Program-made: the position numbers and the translations under genes | Source: Ixodes scapularis | Taxonomy: Eukaryota; Arthropoda; Arachnida; Ixodida; Ixodidae | Assembly: GCF_016920785.2 (NCBI RefSeq) | Contig: NW_024609839.1 | Coordinates: forward strand, 16,989,085 to 17,053,084 | Reading direction: 5' to 3' | DNA: 64,000 bases | Shown here: piece after piece, positions 1-9,553 of the stretch | How the letters are laid out: the number at the start of each line of letters is the position of its first letter | Position numbering within the stretch: the first letter of the stretch is position 1 | The notes under the pieces: generated by a model | Told to the model about the DNA's origin: nothing | Database searches by the model: none | Seen by the model: the letters and a program-made list of their open reading frames with translations, nothing else

Positions 1-65
1 AAAATGCTTCGAACAGCTTTGTATCTCGGTTTAGTTACTTAGTTACATATTGGCTAACCTATCTG

Positions 66-925
66 TCACTTGCGTTTAAATTCTGAGAATCGACACGATG
101 AAAAACAAAGCACAAAGGACAGGGCAACGAAGAGAGAGCAAGGTTGACGAGTATGTTGGGGCTGATGAATGAAAGATTGGTGACGAAAGAAGAACTGGAC
201 GAACTCACCACATTGCTCCAACTGAGACTTGAGATTTTCATCGATATTGTTCTTCGAAATCAAATGCGATATTACGCACTCTTCACCGATGGGACTCATA
301 TCATATACAAACAGTATGAAAATTGCTGCGCTTTGCTCATAATAAAAAAAAATAGTTGAACAAGGAATGAACGGGGCGCCATTATAAAGTTTTTGACCGA
401 CTGAGGGGACTGATACTTCTTCTAGGCTTGCAATTTCTGGACCAAAGTGTTGGGCTGCTGCAACCTCTGCGTAGGAAGCAATAAAAGGCTGGGAGGAAAA
501 ATGGTCTACGCCGATACTGGAGAGCGTGTGGGCCGCAGAGTTGTCCGTGCCTCTTACAAAGCGGATGTAGGTCGTGAATCCTGAATTGTAAGCCACGGAA
601 TGCACCTTTCGTGGAGAATGCGACGCACTGTTCTAAGTTAGTGCGTTACGTTAATGGCTTGTGTACAGGCAGCCTGTAAAAGTTTCGGCCCTCAACCAAG
701 TTGCGGAAGTACTTTATGACAAGTTGGGTGGCCAAAAGCTCCTGTTCAAAGGCACTGTATCGGAATTCGGTTGGGCACAACTGCCTAGAGAAAAATGACA
801 AAGGATGCCAGTTGCCTTCTACGTGCTGCCATTAAACAGCTTTCACTTCATTATCTAAGACATCGGAGCATCGGACTTCAGTTGGGGACAACTTCCCTGA
901 GAAATATGACAAACAATGCGAAAGA
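66..925 (-). pseudogene. Decayed Ty3/Gypsy pol fragment (RT end, RNase H, connection region)
   Basis: Read on the minus strand, this is the part of a Gypsy polyprotein just after reverse transcriptase. I see PTEFRYSAFEQELLATQ (about 720-780), then KYFRNLVEGRNF and HKPLT (about 650-710), the start of the RNase H domain. After frame changes comes YIRFVRGTDNSAAHTLSSI (about 510-570), which corresponds to the connection segment that normally ends in a DALSR-type motif; here it is degraded to HTLSS. A stretch starting IASYAEVAAAQ follows, as expected for the linker before integrase. The RNase H start is partly duplicated: about 769-820 and 872-923 are similar direct repeats, so the RQLCPTE-type segment occurs twice. 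Frameshifts and the missing RT and integrase make it non-functional. Gypsy is fairly secure; the clade is not. Confidence 0.7.
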
Positions 926-1010
926 CTATCACGCTGCAATTCAACGGTAAGGACAAAGTCGTTTCGTTAGACCGAGTGAAGCCCACTCGGTCTAACGAAT
1001 CCTGGGACTA
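918..1010 (+). pseudogene. C-terminal tail of a Gypsy integrase, opposite strand to its neighbour
   Basis: One plus-strand frame reads KTITLQFNGKDKVVSLDRVKPTR, quoted here in two parts (KTITLQFNGKDK, then VVSLDRVKPTR). This matches the usual end of tick-type Gypsy polyproteins, where an NGK..VSIDRLKPA-like segment closes the integrase. It abuts, in inverted orientation, the minus-strand RNase H fragment at 66-925, so the two are rearranged pieces or separate insertions. It stops at a TAG about ten codons after the motif. Only about 30 codons are recognisable. Confidence 0.6.
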
Positions 1011-1036
1011 GTGTCAGCCGCAACACTAGTCCCAGG
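963..1036. repeat. Two adjacent perfect hairpins
   Basis: Bases 963-978 (TTCGTTAGACCGAGTG) and 984-999 are perfect 16-bp inverted repeats with a 5-nt spacer. Immediately after, 1001-1014 (CCTGGGACTAGTGT) and 1023-1036 are perfect 14-bp inverted repeats with an 8-nt spacer. The first stem lies inside the DRVKPTR codons of the integrase tail. Confidence 0.9.
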
Positions 1037-1047
1037 AACTCTTCAAG

Positions 1048-1875
1048 TTAGTTTCCTATACGACAAAATTCAGAGCCTGTATCCCGACAGACATCACGAT
1101 TCTTAACCCTACCGGACATCTCAGACGCAGAAACGCTCGTTATCTTTGCCTCCTCACTAGAGGGAGGCGGTGGAAGAAGGGGGGGAGTATTGTATTTACC
1201 AGCCGGGGAGGAGGGAGAGGAAGGGTCACGAGGAGACGATTTTGAAGACCCCACAACGACTCAAGATGCTTTCGAACCACGGAAATTAAGTTTTTGTAAA
1301 CATTGTAAATTGATGCTTGGGAGAAAAGCGTGTTGGTTTAAGTCATGGATGAAGAAAGAATAAATGACCACAGCAAAAAACAACGTGTCTAACCCTTCCC
1401 TCCTGCTGACGAAAACTGAGGTTGAATTTTTAAAATCCGAGATAACCCTACCACCCTGACTTGCACTTCGCGTTTCTTTTCTTTCCTTCTCTCTCCCTTC
1501 TCTCTCCTACTCCTACTGGGTATAGTCGGCTGCTCGCTGTTTGAAAGTTTACTCGTCTGCTGCTAGTTGAAAGATGTGGTTGTGTTGTCCCCGTTTTAAT
1601 TGTGTTATTCTTTCTTCATCCATGACATTGTAAATTGAAGACGGGGTCTTCGAGATCGTCTCCTCCTCCTCTCCTTCTAGACGAAACGCCCTCTACACAT
1701 TTTATACGTCACATTATCCACATGTTGTCTGACAAAGTGTTATTGCTTCGACTGAGATTTCCAGGTTATACTTATATTGAATACATCGTACTTCATCACG
1801 TATGAAACGTCTATCTTGAGACAAACATATTTTATTATTAGGACTGCAGTTTTATTTTAAGCGCTTGATTAGCGG
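1048..1875. other. No recognisable gene; contains separated inverted and direct repeats
   Basis: Two inverted-repeat pairs bracket this stretch: 1230-1252 with 1643-1665 (a few mismatches) and 1342-1363 with 1605-1626 (22 bp, perfect). A 14-bp direct repeat, ACATTGTAAATTGA, occurs at 1300-1313 and 1625-1638. The pyrimidine-rich block at 1465-1520 is simple sequence. A 68-codon serine/proline-rich minus-strand frame (1048-1254) has no family signature and I do not call it a gene. Confidence 0.6.
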
Positions 1876-2189
1876 TACACTCTAAAAAATGCCTGCACGT
1901 CCACTTACCGCAAAAAAACTCAAAGAGCCAATCTCTGCAGTCTACGAAGTCTGCTCAGCGAATGATGAGGCGGAACATTCGTTTAGACCTCAAAATGAAG
2001 TATGCGCTGTGGCATTACGCAATGCAAAGCGTCATGCTTGCATTGCGTAATGCCACAGCGCAGATCTAATTCTAAGGTCTAAAGAGATGTTCCGCCTCCT
2101 CATTCGCTGAGCTGATTTCATCGATCGCAGAGATCGGCTCTTTGAGCGTTTTGGTGGTAAGTGGACACGCAGGCATTTTTCAGGGTGTA
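1876..2189. mobile_element. Foldback MITE with TA ends
   Basis: The left end TACACTCTAAAAAATGCC and the right end GGCATTTTTCAGGGTGTA are imperfect terminal inverted repeats. Complementarity then continues almost to the centre: the arms share TGCGCTGTGGCATTACGCAA and ATGAGGCGGAACAT-type segments in inverted order around 2030. The element is therefore one long hairpin of about 150 bp per arm. TA dinucleotides at both tips fit a Tc1/mariner-type target, which is an inference. No coding capacity. Confidence 0.75.
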
Positions 2190-3208
2190 TATTCCAGGAG
2201 TAGCCAGACGGACATAATGAGGACTCCATAAAAATGAACCATTTTGAATGAAGAGCCGCATTAAAAGAGACGGTGGCACTGTTCGGACTTTTTTTTTCTC
2301 TTGCGTTGGTAATTATGCCAAATTGCACTCATCAAGCTATTGTTCAGTATGTTTTCCTGAGAACAGTCTCCCTTTGCATAAAAAAGAGCTTGTGAGATGT
2401 GCGTATGACTGCACAAAGCTGTCAAAATGCAAGCGACCTTGATTTCTCTGATATATATTTTTATTTTTTTTTTAAATCTTATTTGGGGGGGGGGGGGGTG
2501 GAAGTTGGAGGTCCACCTAAAGCCCCTTGATAAATGTAATCTCATCGAGGGGCTTTACGTTCACCGGGAAGCTCCCAGCCGTCCTTGGGCCCCCGAAGAG
2601 CCGCTAGGGGATCGCGAGCCGCGGTTTCGCTACCCCTGGTAGAGTGAAAGGACGAGCTTGGGGCCACCGGCGTGCTATTTTTCAGATGTTTTTTTTTTTT
2701 TTTTTTAGAATTATCTGCTTTTCTTTTTTTGTTAAAAACGCTTTGCGTTCCAACGCAAAGCTCGACCGGCACTGTGGTCAAGGTCGTGGAAACAAAAGAA
2801 TGCCGGGATATATTTTTATATAACCTAGACGTCAGGCGTCACGTCAATGCTTAACGTCACCGCGACCTGCCTTGTCGTCACGACGCCCAGCGCTTGTCCT
2901 GTGTAGGATGCCTCAATGACCTTCTGTTTAGAGTGATGCCACTCTTTGTAGTACCCGATGCCGACAGCACGCTCTCACGGGGAAAATACAAAGAAATCGA
3001 CGAAAACAAAATGTCGCCATACCACAGTCAGCGCCACAGGCGCGTGTAAGGACACGCTCTTTCACGCGCTTCTGAACAAAAAATAAATGTAAAAGTGGGA
3101 ACAAAATGGCCAGATGTCTCCACCCTAAGCAAAGCGCACGTGAAGGCACCCTAATCCTGTGTCCTTCTTCGTCTTTTTGTCCACAGCGCTTCTCCTGTGT
3201 GCTTCGTC
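2190..3208. other. No gene seen; low-complexity tracts and a small hairpin
   Basis: Holds T-rich tracts (2462-2473, 2689-2706), a G14 run (2485-2498) and an inverted repeat pairing TAAAGCCCCTTGAT (2518-2531) with 2544-2557 with one mismatch. The short open frames here are simple-sequence translations with no family features. Confidence 0.5.
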
Positions 3209-3982
3209 TTTTAGAGCGCAGCTCTTAGGCGCCCGTTCCAGGCTTGAGCGGCGCCGCCGTGGCCGTCACCGTCGGCGTAACCGCGAGTAACCCTCGTAAC
3301 CGTCGTGAGGGTTACAAAGGTCACGAGGGTTACCCTCACGACGATCACGAGGGCTACGAGGTTTAGTTACCCTCAAAAGGGTTACCTTCACGAGGGTTAC
3401 CCTCACGAGGGTCACGAGGGTTATTTACCCTCACGAGGGTCACGAGAGTTACCCTCACGAGGGTCACGAGAGTTACCCTCACGAGGGCCACGGGAGTTGC
3501 CCTCACAAAGGTTACTAGGGTTACCCTCACAAGGGTCACGATGGTTACCCAGGTAACGTGACTCCCCCGGGGTCACGTGACCTGGGGATACCCCCCGAGG
3601 TCACGTGACACCCCGTTGACGTCATCGTCACTGATGACGTCACCGGCATCCGCATCGTCGTCATCATCATCATTGATGACGTCATCAGTGACATCACTGA
3701 TGACGTCATCGGTATCCGCATCGTGATCGTCACTGATGACGTCATCAGTGATGTCACTGATAACGTGACGTGACCCCGACGTCACGTGACACCCCAAGGT
3801 CACGTGACTCCCACAAGGTCACGTGACCCCCAAGGTCACGTGACCCCCCAAGGTCACGTGACCCCCCCCCCCCCGCCCCCAGAGGTCACTTGACCCAGCC
3901 CCCAGTACCCTTCCCTCCTCTTCCTTAAGAGCTGCGCTCTAATTCGGCGTTACAGGGAGTTGTAAACGGCTTTCATTTTTTT
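3209..3982 (+). mobile_element. TIR element with palindromic-minisatellite interior, copy A
   Basis: First of four copies of one family. The left end TTAGAGCGCAGCTCTTA (from 3211) is mirrored near the right end by TTAAGAGCTGCGCTCTAA (3925-3942), followed by a conserved outer tail (TTCGGCGTTACAGGGAGT, then GTAAACGGCTTTCATTTTTT). A conserved inner left block (GGCGCCCGTT ... GGCTTGAGCGGCG ... GGCGTAACCGCG) follows the left TIR. The interior is an array of short inverted words: CCCTCACGAGGG-like units (3300-3555), GGTCACGTGACC units (about 3570-3610 and 3780-3865) and TGATGACGTCATCA units (3625-3765). No coding sequence. Family assignment is unresolved; the TIR supports a DNA transposon, but I saw no clear TSD. 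Confidence 0.75.
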
Positions 3983-4475
3983 AACCCGTCTTGTCTGCGG
4001 TATTTTTAATATGAATGCGACATCGCGGCGACACCTTGACGTCACCGGCGTCATCGACGTTGACAACGCGCGTTGCGTGACATCAATACTGCGTTCTGAT
4101 GCCATATTGCGTTGACAACGACGTCGATGTCAATAATTACGTTGACGAAGACGACGACGACGTCATGTGACGTCCAGACGACGGCGTCAATGCGACGTCA
4201 TAAAGACGCTTTGTGTCAGGTCGTCCGCGTCATTGTCAACATGACGCAACTCGACGTCACGACAACGTCCCGCCGAATTCACGACGTCAACGTTGACGTC
4301 CTCGTCGACGACGAAGACGTTAGACGACGTCAAGATTTCGTCGTGACGGCATGTCAAAGTTCATGGTGGCGAAGGCGACGACGCTACACGCCGTCAAAGC
4401 TTCGTCGTGACGTCTTTCTGACGTTGACGACATCAGGACGACAGTATTGTGACGTCATAGTTATGTTTGACATGG
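3983..4475. repeat. GACGTC-rich satellite-like block
   Basis: Dense recurrence of GACGTC, GACGACG and GTTGACG words with no exact period. A long open frame runs through it only because the sequence is biased. It borders the Penelope-like element on its left; a similar block borders that element on its right (5791-6120). Confidence 0.65.
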
Positions 4476-5790
4476 CTGTAAGTTGTACGAGTGGGTTAAT
4501 CATCTTCAAAAGTTTCTTGCATAACAGTGGAATTTGTATCGGGTCGCGTGTGGCACCGATGCTTAGTGATGTATATGTGGCAAGATGTGACAGCTCTATA
4601 GCAGGGTCCTTGGATTGTCGGGTGCTGAGAGTGTTTCAGTATTTGGGCGACAATCTAGTGCTGTAGAATGACAACCAGAGGCCTAGCCGTCAAGGCGTGT
4701 GTTTGAATTTCTAGGCCTGCTTTAAGGAGTGCTCCACTGGGTTATCCATAAAGTTCGAGACACCCACAGGAGGAGCGCTGCAGTTTTTGGACCTCAAGCT
4801 CACTCTTCAGCCGACACATGGCTATTTGTCCTATGAGCCACGTTGAATGAAGCGGGTTTAGCTATACGATTCAGCGCACTCTGAGCTTCTGAAGCGGGCG
4901 ATTACAACGTCGTGTATACGGGCTTCTCTGTTGAAGTCATGCCACTATAGGTATGAGGACAGTATATTGTTACAGATGTCTAAGCTGACATCGGTGGGAT
5001 ACCATATGACGTTGACTATGGGTGTAGTACAGTCCCTGATAAAGGTGTTTGAGGGTCGACCCAGTTCTAAGGCTAGACGAAAACCGGCAACCAGACCGGT
5101 GGTGGTGCATTATGTCCTAGTCCTTTTCATCAGATTAAGCGAGTAGCTTACAAGCATAGCGTGCCAGTGGTGTTTTTAGCACCCCAGAAGTTTTCACAAC
5201 TGTGCTCTGCTGTTAACCGAGGGTATACCAGTGATTTCCATTGTGATGTTAACCATCGCACTCCTTTTGTCCCATGCACACAAAAGGTTGTGTGCCAGGT
5301 CTTCTTCATATATGGTAGGCTATGCACTAAACAAACAGGGAGCTGGGTGAACGTGAGAGCAAGGGAGTATTCTAATGCACTCAGTTCCTCCCACGCTGGC
5401 CCCTTAGCAGTTCATTGCAATATAGGTGTGGCTGCGCGTATTTGTTCAATGACTTGACAACCCTGGCGCATAACACAAATAAGACCGCCAGAGAGGTTGA
5501 AGAGGATTTTTTTTTATGTTATTAAAAGGGAAAGGAGACTGTTAGCTCACCGTCGGTGCACTTGGGGGATGACGAAGTCATTTTATCAAGAACAGTGGCA
5601 AGCATGTTTGAAGGAGACATGACGTAGTAGAAGTCTTGTCTATTGAGATCTCTTGTCTGGTTCTGTCCTCTCTGCTTCCGGTGTTTTGTTTTGGTTCGCT
5701 TGAAAATAAAACTTTCAGTTGATAGTCACCGCTGTATGCGTGCACTTCTTTTAATCAATATTTGTTTAGTTTTTTCGCGCTGTTTCCACT
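4476..5790 (+). pseudogene. Penelope-like element: RT C-terminal half plus GIY-YIG endonuclease, decayed
   Basis: Plus-strand frames read in order: ICIGSRVAPMLSDVYVA (about 4530-4585), then RVFQYLGDNLVL (about 4630-4665), which corresponds to the RT segment normally containing YxDD, here altered to YLGD so catalysis is lost. LQFLDLKL and GYLSYEP follow (about 4770-4835). After frame breaks comes TKQTGSWVNVRAREYSNALS with SHAGPLAVHCN (about 5330-5420), the GIY-YIG endonuclease core typical of Penelope-like elements. Downstream KTAREVEEDFF (about 5485-5520) fits the post-core helix. Stops and frameshifts separate the pieces. An AATAAA and a conserved-looking 3' segment occur near 5705-5760. The N-terminal RT half is missing. 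Order of domains makes the class call fairly secure. Confidence 0.75.
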
Positions 5791-6120
5791 TTTTAGCGAC
5801 GTTCGACGTTGCGTGGAGCGTCGAGGTCAATGTCGGCATCAATGACCACGTCGAAGTCGTCCTCAACGCGGCGCGACGTCATGACCGCGTTACGAAGGCG
5901 ATTTGATGTCGCGTAACGGCGTCGCCCTCAACGTGACGCGATATCACGACCACGTTACAACGGCGACTTGCTGCCGTGAAACGGCGTCGTCCTCGACGGG
6001 ACGAGATGTCACGGCGGCCTTATGACAGTATCTTGGCGCCGCGTAACGTCGTAGTCGACAGTGACGTCGCGTCGTCGTCGTGACGTAGTGTTTCGGCGTG
6101 ACCTGTGACGCCAAGATCAT
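5791..6120. repeat. GACGTC/CGTCG-rich satellite-like block
   Basis: Repeated GACGTT, CGTCGTC, GCGCGACGTCA and CGTAACGGCGTCG words resemble the block at 3983-4475 on the other side of the Penelope-like element. No reading frame here has family features. Confidence 0.6.
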
Positions 6121-6565
6121 AAAAAATACAATAATTCCCCTAAGAAAATACAATACAATACTAAATACAATATTGCCCATATGACCTTGACCTGTGTCGT
6201 CGCTCGCTTCGATCGCAACGAAGGTGGCGCTGCGATCGAAGAGGCTTGGTTCCACCTGATCGCTTTCCACATTTTGAGCTGCAATTAAAAGCATGAGCGT
6301 AGCCTGTAGATCGCCCCACTCAGTTGTTTCTAGTATATTCTACCCCTGCTAAAAAGACCGTTTTATTGTGGGTTAGGAACTGTAGCCCCATATAGGGCGC
6401 GTGAGGTTCTGCGGCCATGCTGAGTGGTAAGAAACGTTGGCGAAAGTGCTCTTCGAGGCGCTTCTCCCGCATTGCGTGTGCTGGTTGAGTGTTTCAAAGT
6501 GCTGGGTATCCGACTTTGGGCGCGCCTTGTGCTCTTGTGTGCCGGGGATGGTGCGCGTCTTGTAT
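6121..6565. other. No gene or element recognised
   Basis: Mixed-composition sequence without terminal repeats, motifs or a convincing frame. Confidence 0.4.
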
Positions 6566-6569
6566 GCCG

Positions 6570-6692
6570 CGGATGAACGTCCAAGGCGTTCATCCGATTT
6601 TCTTTTTGCATGTACCTAACCACTCACAAGAAAAAAAGGAAAGCGCCTGCAGCCTTTTCCCTTTTTCTCTCTTGCCTTCTTCCAGTGAAACG
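6570..6692 (+). repeat. Direct repeat 1 of a pair flanking copy B
   Basis: GTCCAAGGCGTTCATCCG, a GGAAAGCGCC.GCAGCCTTT segment and AAACGGTCCAT recur in the same order and orientation at 7603-7720. Divergence is substantial, so this is an old duplication or a dispersed repeat. Confidence 0.6.
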
Positions 6693-7047
6693 GTCCATAA
6701 CTGGGACTAGGAAGAAAGACGGCGATGAAAGAGAGGGCGAACAGGAGTCTCAAACATAGGTGAGATTTATTGACCAAATTCCTGTTTATATAGGCTTCAG
6801 GCACCTTCACAAACAGAAAAAGGACACAATGAAGGAAACAACCTCTCCGCAAATGTATGTGTGCAAACACTAACATGAACGAATAACTACAGCAGGTCTA
6901 AAATAAAGGGGGGGGGGGGGGGAGTGGAGAGGGGCCGGAGAACGGACAACCTTTTTTGTCAAAACTTATAAATTACCTTCACCGTGGAACATGAAGACAA
7001 AAAAAAACTGAATTAGAATAAAAAATAAAAAAGAGGAAACCGCGGAG
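6693..7047. other. Spacer with G-tract, no gene recognised
   Basis: Contains a G run at about 6908-6922 and A-rich stretches just before copy B. No family features. Confidence 0.4.
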
Positions 7048-7583
7048 AAAATGAAAGCCCTTTACAATCCCTGTGACGCCAAATTAGAGCGCACCTCTTG
7101 AGAATGAAGGATGGAAGCGTACTGAGGGATAGGTGACTCCTTAAGGCCACGTGACCTTAGGGGGTCGTGTGACGTCAGGGGGGTCACCTGGCCTCAATGG
7201 AGGGGAGTCACGTGACCTCAGGTGGTCACGTGACCTTAGGGGGGCCCGTGACCTCAGGGGAATCACGTGGCCTCAGGGGGGTCACGTGACCCCAGGGGGT
7301 CACGTGGCCTCAGGGAGTCACGTGACCTCGAGGGGGGGGATGCAACCCATGTTGCATGCAACCCGCCGGTTGAATGCAACTTGGTTTAAACACAAGTTGC
7401 ATTCAACTTGGACTGAGTGCTACCTGGGCTGCATGCAACGCGTGGTTACGCCGACTCTGGCGGGTTGCATACAACACGGATTGCATGCCACCTGAGTGGC
7501 ATGCAACGCGCGGTTACGCCGACGGCGAGGGCGAGGGCGACGCCGCTCAAGCTGGAAACGGGCGCCTAAGAGTGCGCTCTAAA
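7048..7583 (-). mobile_element. TIR element with palindromic-minisatellite interior, copy B
   Basis: Minus-strand copy of the family at 3209-3982. The outer tail appears as AAAATGAAAGCCCTTTAC and CCTGTGACGCC, then the TIR region (TTAGAGCGCACCTCTT). The other end is GCGGTTACGCCGACGGCG, CTCAAGCTGGAAACGGGCG and CGCCTAAGAGTGCGCTCTAAA. The interior differs from copy A: GGTCACGTGACC-type units (about 7145-7335), then a distinct array around GTTGCATGCAAC and TTGCATTCAA words (7340-7510). The inner end block CGCGGTTACGCCGAC occurs twice (around 7440 and 7510), suggesting internal duplication. Confidence 0.75.
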
Positions 7584-7602
7584 GCAACCGAACTACGAGA
7601 AA

Positions 7603-7720
7603 CACAAGCGTCCAAGGCGTTTATCCGGGCCTTTCTCTGATTCCTAACTCCTCAGTAAGGAGGAAAGCGCCGGCAGCCTTTCTTCTATTCTTTTTTGCCC
7701 CCTTTCAGTAAAACGGTCTA
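7603..7720 (+). repeat. Direct repeat 2 of the pair flanking copy B
   Basis: Partner of 6570-6692: GCGTCCAAGGCGTTTATCCG, GGAAAGCGCCGGCAGCCTTT and TAAAACGGTC in the same order. Confidence 0.6.
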
Positions 7721-8127
7721 TTTGGGCTACTCAATCTATTTAAACAAAATCTTTTTTTTTTATATTTGGGGTTAAAGTAGAGTTTAACATTTCAGGGACA
7801 AAAACTGTATTTGAGAAGTATTGAAGATAGTTATATACTCTCGTTGTATTTCTGTGTAGCACTTGTATAATTTTCTAAAATGTGTAATTAAATCTGGAAT
7901 TAAAAAAACAAATTGGCAGCGAGGTTTATCTTGAAAGTCCTATAAAGCACGAAATCCAGAATTTAGGAATGATTGCTTTAATTGTTTGGAAAACATTGGG
8001 AACTTTTAGGGAGACCGACGCTAGAACTTCTCTTTGCTAGCGGGATCTCGTGCCGCCACTTCTAAGCATAAATTGAGTCTATGCCTGCTGGGCCTGCTTT
8101 CTGCAGCGTTCTGTCTACTAAAACTCT
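7721..8127. other. AT-rich spacer, nothing recognised
   Basis: T-rich and A-rich runs, no TIRs or coding motifs seen. Confidence 0.4.
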
Positions 8128-8135
8128 CTATTAAA

Positions 8136-8614
8136 TTATAAGGTGGGGCGGTTGACCGATTAATATACCGATTAATCGACTAATGCTCTAGCCGCGATTA
8201 AATTTTTAACCGGTTAATCGGCAAAAATTTGACGAACCAAAACAAGATAAAAATTAAACGCCTTCATCATGCAGACATGGATGAGTACGCATGCAAGAAG
8301 GGCAGCTTCGATGCCGTGCGAGTGTCCGAGGTCGCTTTTGTTGGAGAATATCAACGACCCTTTTCCTTTCATTAGTTGAGGTAATAACTTGTGAGTGTTA
8401 GTGTCCTTGAACTATTCTCAACTACACATCGAGGTTGATTCATAATTAAAATTTTATATTGCGCATTTCCTTATGTATGCAGCAAAAAACAAGTTAATTT
8501 GAATATTTTTTGATAAATATGCACGAAACGAACGAGACCGATTAATCGATGAAGTAACCGGTAGACACGTGGCAATTAGTAGGGGTTAAAACTTTTAATC
8601 GACGCTTAGCCCTA
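8136..8614. mobile_element. Probable non-autonomous hAT element
   Basis: Flanked by an 8-bp direct repeat CTATTAAA (8128-8135 and 8615-8622), which fits the hAT preference nTnnnnAn. The ends are loosely inverted (left AGGTGGGGCGGTTGACCGATT; right, reversed, TAGGGCTAAGCGTCGATT) and subterminal CCGATTAATCG-type palindromes occur near both ends. No transposase. The TIR match is weak, so class is an inference. Confidence 0.5.
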
Positions 8615-8639
8615 CTATTAAACAGTTGTTCTGGTAGTG

Positions 8640-9200
8640 AACAACCTATAGCTTTACAATTTTGAGGAGACTGCGTCGGTGTACCACGTCACCAGGGAGG
8701 GAGACAGGGTAAGAACGACTATCTGGAGGCCGGGGTGAGGATGGGCACGTAGCAGGGCGACCGAATGGGTGGAGGGAAGACAATGAGAGGCAGGAAAGGA
8801 AGGGAGACACATGGGGAGGGGCAGAGGGCACTGCAATAGTGTGAGGAGAGGGATTGGAAGAGTGGTAGAAGGATGTGGGGAGAGAGTATGGGAGATGGAA
8901 TCGGTGTGACATGAAGTATATTTCTTCGTTAAGTTAAGCGAAGGAACTGATTTCGTGGGGTACGTGACAAATCAGGAGAAGGCTTCGTAGGAGGATCGGA
9001 GATAAATGAGGGGGGGGGGAGGTGAGGGAGAGGGGAGAATGGGTAAGGAATTGTAGGTATGTGGGGAGGGGGGAGAGGGATGGGGAGGACACCCGAGGAG
9101 CTACATCACTTAGGGTAAACTACGAGGTTTTGGTAGAGGTGGAGGGGGGGGGGTGGAGTTTTTAACGGTGGGGAAACAGAAGAGAGGGAGGCGGTGAGCG
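8640..9200. repeat. Polypurine, GGGGAGAG-rich low-complexity tract
   Basis: Almost strand-asymmetric purine sequence with repeated GGGGAGGG, GAGAGGGA and GGGGGGG runs. Minus-strand frames through it are Pro/Ser/Leu-rich artefacts. At 8905-8965 it already contains a CGTTAAGTTAAGCG unit akin to the following array. Confidence 0.6.
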
Positions 9201-9209
9201 AATTGGTGT

Positions 9210-9515
9210 CTCATGCAGCGTATATCTTCCCGCTAAATTTAGCGTGGAAACTGAATAGCTGTACAGGTGACGTGACGTAGATTTCTCCCGCTAAATTTAG
9301 CGGGGAAACTGGGGTGGTGTCTAGGTTACATAACGTATATTTTCTCGCTAAATATAGCACGGAAATATAATTGATCTTTAGTTAACAAGACGTGAAGTTT
9401 CCTGCTAAATTTAGCGGGGAAACTGAATAGACCATAGGTCACGTGCCGTCGATTTTCTTAAGATGCACAGGTCACGTAATATCGCTTTCTCCTCTAAATT
9501 AAGCGGAAAATGCAC
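9210..9515. repeat. About 60-bp satellite carrying a CGCTAAATTTAGCG palindrome
   Basis: The palindromic core CGCTAAATTTAGCG recurs near 9229, 9285, 9345 (degenerate), 9402 and 9490 (degenerate), each followed by GGAAACTGAATAG-like sequence. The same core with CTAAATCTAG is the filling of copies C and D at 41.8-44.1 kb. Confidence 0.75.
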
Positions 9516-9553
9516 GAACGGACGGACACAATATTTGGGCTTGAAATAATGTA

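Noticed and set aside
4112..4480. N-terminal two thirds of a 184-codon frame upstream of the Penelope RT motifs
   Set aside because: It is a translation of GACGTC-rich satellite (Thr/Asp/Val/Arg runs); only the last 60 or so codons carry RT-like sequence.
9210..9515. Regularly spaced palindromic repeats resembling a CRISPR array
   Set aside because: The context is eukaryotic transposon-rich DNA, the units vary outside the core, and no cas genes exist.
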